From assembly GCA_937896015.1 (NCBI GenBank), contig CALBLR010000181.1, positions 1-8,833 of the forward strand: a stretch of DNA of 8,833 nt, in the 5' to 3' direction. Source of the DNA: an uncultured Prevotellaceae bacterium (GTDB lineage: Bacteria; Bacteroidota; Bacteroidia; Bacteroidales; Muribaculaceae). Numbering within the stretch: the first letter of the stretch is position 1; each line of letters opens with the position of its first letter. Of this stretch, positions 6,075-8,833 are shown in pieces. The translations under genes and the position numbers were made by a program. The notes beneath the pieces are model-generated. The model did not search any database. It was not told where the DNA came from and worked only from the letters and a program-made list of their open reading frames with translations.

Positions 6075-7328
6075 ATGGCAAACGAAACTCAATTAAGCAG
6101 CATAAGCGCAAACAACTTCGAGCAGTGTCTTAAGTGCTCGATCTGCACGGTCTACTGCCCCGTTGCGGCAGTCAACCCGAAATATCCCGGCCCGAAGCAG
6201 AGCGGACCCGACGGCGCGCGCTACCGTCTTAAGAACCCTGCCTTCTTCGACGAGGCGCTGAAGATGTGCCTCAACTGCAAGCGTTGCGAGGTGGCCTGCC
6301 CCAACGACGTGAGGATTGGCGACATAATTCAAAAGGCGCGCATCGACTACAGCACACACAAGCCCAGCCTGCGCGACACCATGCTGGCCAACACCGACTT
6401 TGTGGGCACCATGGCCAACATTGTGGCCCCGGTCACCAACTTCGCCCTGGGCCTGCCCATAACCAAGAGTGTGCTGCACAGCGTGATGAGCATCGACAAG
6501 CACCGCTCGTTCCCCAAATACTCGTCCACAAAGTTCGAGACGTGGTTCAAGCGCAACGCCCTCAAGGAGCAAGACGCATTCAAAAAGCACGTGAGCTACT
6601 TCCACGGCTGCTATGTGAACTATAACTTCCCCAAGCTGGGCCAGGACCTGGTGAAGGTGATGAACGCCGTGGGCTATGGCGTGCACCTGCTTGAAAAAGA
6701 GAAGTGCTGCGGCGTGGCCCTGATCTCCAACGGCCTCATTGGCCAGGCCAAGCGCCAGGCGCAGCTCAACACCGACTCCATCCGCAAGTCGGTGGCCGAC
6801 GACAAGCGCCCCGTGCTCACCACCAGCTCGACCTGCACATTCACCATGCGCGACGAGTATCCCCACCTGCTGGGCGTTGACAACGCCGACGTGCGCGACG
6901 GCCTCACCCTGGCCACCCGCTTCCTCTTCCGCCTCGTGGACGAGGGCAAGATAAAGCTTGCCTTCCGCCCCGACTACAAGCTGCGCGTGGCCTACCACAC
7001 GGCCTGCCACATGCAGAAGATGGGCTGGGCCATCTACAGCACCGAGCTGCTGAAGATGATTCCAGGCGTGGAGTTCACCATGCTCGAGTCGCAGTGCTGC
7101 GGCATCGCCGGCACCTACGGCTTCAAGCGTGAGAACTACGAGACCTCGCAGGCCATCGGCTCGAGCCTGTTCGACAACATCAAGCGCGTCAACCCCGACG
7201 TGGTGGCCACCGACTGCGAAACCTGCAAGTGGCAGATTGAGATGTCGACCGGCTACCAGGTGATGAACCCGATTTCGATCATCGCCGACGCCCTCGATGT
7301 GGAAAAGACCATCGAGCTCAACAAATAA
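6075..7328 (+). CDS. glpC: Anaerobic glycerol-3-phosphate dehydrogenase iron-sulfur subunit C
   Basis: Electron-transfer and membrane-association subunit that links GlpAB to menaquinone. It has 417 aa, slightly longer than E. coli GlpC (396). Two [4Fe-4S] ferredoxin motifs lie at the N-terminus: CLKCSICTVYCP (Cys18, 21, 24, 28) and CLNCKRCEVACP (Cys65, 68, 71, 75). Two CCG domains follow, with CCG at 211-213 and 341-343, plus the associated HGC (about 178) and HTACHMQ (about 310) segments. This is the heterodisulfide-reductase-like layout in which CCG domains bind extra clusters. No clear transmembrane helix is present, so membrane contact is presumably peripheral. There is no Shine-Dalgarno sequence. 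A hairpin follows the stop, before glpT. The related LutA/LldE and HdrD families share these domains, but position and motifs fit GlpC. Confidence 0.95.
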   Translation: MANETQLSSISANNFEQCLKCSICTVYCPVAAVNPKYPGPKQSGPDGARYRLKNPAFFDEALKMCLNCKRCEVACPNDVRIGDIIQKARIDYSTHKPSLRDTMLANTDFVGTMANIVAPVTNFALGLPITKSVLHSVMSIDKHRSFPKYSSTKFETWFKRNALKEQDAFKKHVSYFHGCYVNYNFPKLGQDLVKVMNAVGYGVHLLEKEKCCGVALISNGLIGQAKRQAQLNTDSIRKSVADDKRPVLTTSSTCTFTMRDEYPHLLGVDNADVRDGLTLATRFLFRLVDEGKIKLAFRPDYKLRVAYHTACHMQKMGWAIYSTELLKMIPGVEFTMLESQCCGIAGTYGFKRENYETSQAIGSSLFDNIKRVNPDVVATDCETCKWQIEMSTGYQVMNPISIIADALDVEKTIELNK

Positions 7329-7346
7329 GGCACCAGCCCCACACTA

Positions 7347-7404
7347 AGCGGCCTTCGCCCCCATTGGCGCCCACACAGTGGCGCATGGGGCGGAAGCGGC
7401 TTTT
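7347..7404 (+). terminator. Imperfect hairpin with T-run between glpC and glpT
   Basis: The region 7347-7401 folds into an imperfect hairpin. The inner stem is GCGCC (7368-7372) with GGCGC (7379-7383). CCCCAT pairs with ATGGGG next to a 2-nt bulge, then CTTC pairs with GAAG, with AGC/GCT at the base. TTTT (7401-7404) and ATT follow directly. This looks like an intrinsic terminator, but the T-run is short and no Bacteroides-type promoter is seen before glpT. Partial readthrough is therefore likely, which would lower glpT relative to glpABC. Confidence 0.6.
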
Positions 7405-7457
7405 ATTGGTTGCCCCCACTCATGACAAAATCAAACTAAAAAACTACAGAATAAGAC

Positions 7458-8833
7458 ATGTCAAACTTTCTAACTCCCCCGGCCTTTAAGCCCGAACAGA
7501 CAGGTGCTGAGGCCGACGCCAAATACCGCCGGCTGCGCTGGCAGGTGTTCTTCGGCATCTTCATCGGCTATGCCGGCTTCTACATTGTGCGCAAAAACTT
7601 CTCGATGGCCATTCCGGCCCTGGCCCCGTTCGGCTTCGACAAGGGCGAGCTGGGCATAGTGCTGTCGATGAACGCCATCGCCTACGGCTTCTCGAAGTTT
7701 CTGATGGCCTCCATCAGCGACCGCAGCGACGCCCGCAAGTTCCTGCCCCTGGGCCTGGTGTGCGCGGCGCTGTCGATGCTGTTCATGATAGTGCCCGTGC
7801 AGTGGATAGGCGCTGAGCACAAGGGCCTTGCCATCACGCTGATGGCCGCCCTCAACTTCCTGGTGGGCTGGTTCAACGGCATGGGCTGGCCCCCGTGCGG
7901 CCGCGTGATGACCCACTGGTTCTCCATCAAGGAGCGCGGCACGTGGATGTCGTTCTGGAACTGCGCCCACAACGTGGGCGGCGCCCTGGTGGGCCCCATG
8001 GCCGTGTACGGCGCCATGTGGTTCGGCTCGTGGTTCTACGGCAGCAACCAGGACTACTACTTCCTCATAGGCACCTACGCCTTCCCGGCCGCCGTGGCAA
8101 TCCTGGTGGCCGTGCTGGCCTACTGCCTGATACGCGACACCCCGCAGTCGTGCGGCCTGCCCTCGATTGAGAAGTGGAGCGGCCACGCCAGCCAGAGCTA
8201 CAGCGCCAAGGCCGAGGAGGTGCTCAGCACCTCGCAGATATTCAAGACCGTGCTGGGCAACAAGCTGCTGTGGTACATAGCCTTCGCCAACGCCTTCGTG
8301 TACATGGTGCGCTACGGCTGCCTCGACTGGGCGCCCACCATCCTCACCGAGAAGGGCATCGACCTGAAGGAGGCCGGCTGGGCCTACTTCGCCTACGAGA
8401 TGGCCGCCATCCCCGGCACCATCATCTGCGGCTGGATAAGCGACAAGGTGTTCCACGGCCGCCGCGCCCTGCCCACCATCCTGTTCATGGGCCTGCTGAT
8501 AGTGGCCATCGCCGTCTACTGGCAGAACCTCGACAACCTTAACGTGGTCATCGGCTGCCTCATCGCCATCGGCTTCCTCATCTACGGCCCCGTGATGCTC
8601 ATCGGCGTGCAGGCCCTCGACCTTGCCCCGAAGAACGCCGCCGGCACCGCCGCCGGCCTCACCGGCTTCATGGGCTACGTGCTGGGCACCGCCGTGCTGG
8701 CCAACATCGTCATCGGCTACGTGGCCGAGCACGCCGGCTGGGACTGGACCTTCATCCTGCTCATGGTGGCCTGCGTGCTCTCGATACTGTTCATGGCCAT
8801 GACCTACAAGCAGGAGCAGTATCTCGTGGAGCA
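7458..8833 (+). CDS. glpT: Glycerol-3-phosphate transporter (partial, runs off the window end)
   Basis: Inner-membrane antiporter of the major facilitator superfamily (organophosphate:Pi antiporter family) that takes up G3P in exchange for phosphate. The frame is open from ATG 7458 to the window end, 458 codons. That is already about full length (E. coli GlpT 452), so only a few residues are likely missing. About 12 hydrophobic segments can be followed. Family marks include YIVRKNF with Arg45, GWFNGMGWPPCGR, WNCAHNVGG with His171, RDTPQSCGLP, VRYGCLDWAP with Arg285 and FLIYGPVMLIG. Arg45, His171 and Arg285 align with the phosphate-site Arg45, His165 and Arg269 of E. coli GlpT. The close match to GlpT motifs and the glp context favour it over UhpT, but UhpT is the main alternative. 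No Shine-Dalgarno sequence or promoter is obvious in the 129-bp gap after glpC. Confidence 0.93.
   Translation, partial: MSNFLTPPAFKPEQTGAEADAKYRRLRWQVFFGIFIGYAGFYIVRKNFSMAIPALAPFGFDKGELGIVLSMNAIAYGFSKFLMASISDRSDARKFLPLGLVCAALSMLFMIVPVQWIGAEHKGLAITLMAALNFLVGWFNGMGWPPCGRVMTHWFSIKERGTWMSFWNCAHNVGGALVGPMAVYGAMWFGSWFYGSNQDYYFLIGTYAFPAAVAILVAVLAYCLIRDTPQSCGLPSIEKWSGHASQSYSAKAEEVLSTSQIFKTVLGNKLLWYIAFANAFVYMVRYGCLDWAPTILTEKGIDLKEAGWAYFAYEMAAIPGTIICGWISDKVFHGRRALPTILFMGLLIVAIAVYWQNLDNLNVVIGCLIAIGFLIYGPVMLIGVQALDLAPKNAAGTAAGLTGFMGYVLGTAVLANIVIGYVAEHAGWDWTFILLMVACVLSILFMAMTYKQEQYLVE

Noticed and set aside
6093..7010. 305-codon minus-strand open frame opposite glpC
   Set aside because: Composition is that of an antisense shadow (rich in Val, His, Ala, Gly). 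The cysteine motifs of GlpC on the + strand account for the region. The same applies to minus-strand frames at 899-1963, 3643-4218 and 4947-5684.
7470..8732. 420-codon open frame on the minus strand opposite glpT
   Set aside because: The product is His/Ala/Gly/Val-rich with no recognisable domain, while the opposite strand encodes clear GlpT motifs throughout. Long antisense frames are expected in GC-rich DNA with this codon bias.

Overview
This window looks like chromosomal DNA from a GC-rich member of the Bacteroidota, probably order Bacteroidales. The evidence is a DUF6452/DUF6048 envelope gene pair, which I know from memory as Bacteroidales families, two promoters matching the Bacteroides TTTG / TAnnTTTG type, and mostly absent Shine-Dalgarno sequences. 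Genus cannot be settled by reading alone. I see no insertion sequence, CRISPR array, rRNA or tRNA.

The left third (about 52-1951, + strand) is a tight three-gene unit: a small nitroreductase-family flavoprotein, a DUF6452-type lipoprotein and a DUF6048-type predicted outer-membrane protein. The genes are joined by ATGA-type start/stop overlaps. The unit ends at a 60-bp perfect palindrome (1959-2018). This palindrome lies between it and a convergent DeoR/GlpR-family repressor gene (2034-2795, - strand) and probably ends transcription from both sides.

The right two thirds are a glycerol-3-phosphate (G3P) locus. A 409-bp divergent intergenic region (2796-3204) separates glpR from glpA, glpB, glpC and glpT on the + strand; glpT runs off the window end. 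GlpT brings G3P into the cell. GlpABC oxidises it to dihydroxyacetone phosphate and passes electrons through FAD and iron-sulfur centres to the menaquinone pool, most likely for anaerobic respiration such as fumarate reduction. glpA-glpB overlap by 4 bp, and glpB-glpC are 9 bp apart. A hairpin with a short T-run separates glpC from glpT and may tune transporter expression. No glycerol kinase or glycerol facilitator gene is in the window.

The most informative non-coding signals are in the divergent region. Both genes have a -33 TTTG, a spacer of exactly 19 bp and an identical -7 octamer TACTTTTG. A 20-bp inverted repeat, a good GlpR operator candidate, overlaps the glpA -7 element, and part of it recurs at the glpR promoter. 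I do not see a new multi-gene system. The least understood part is the DUF6452-DUF6048 pair.
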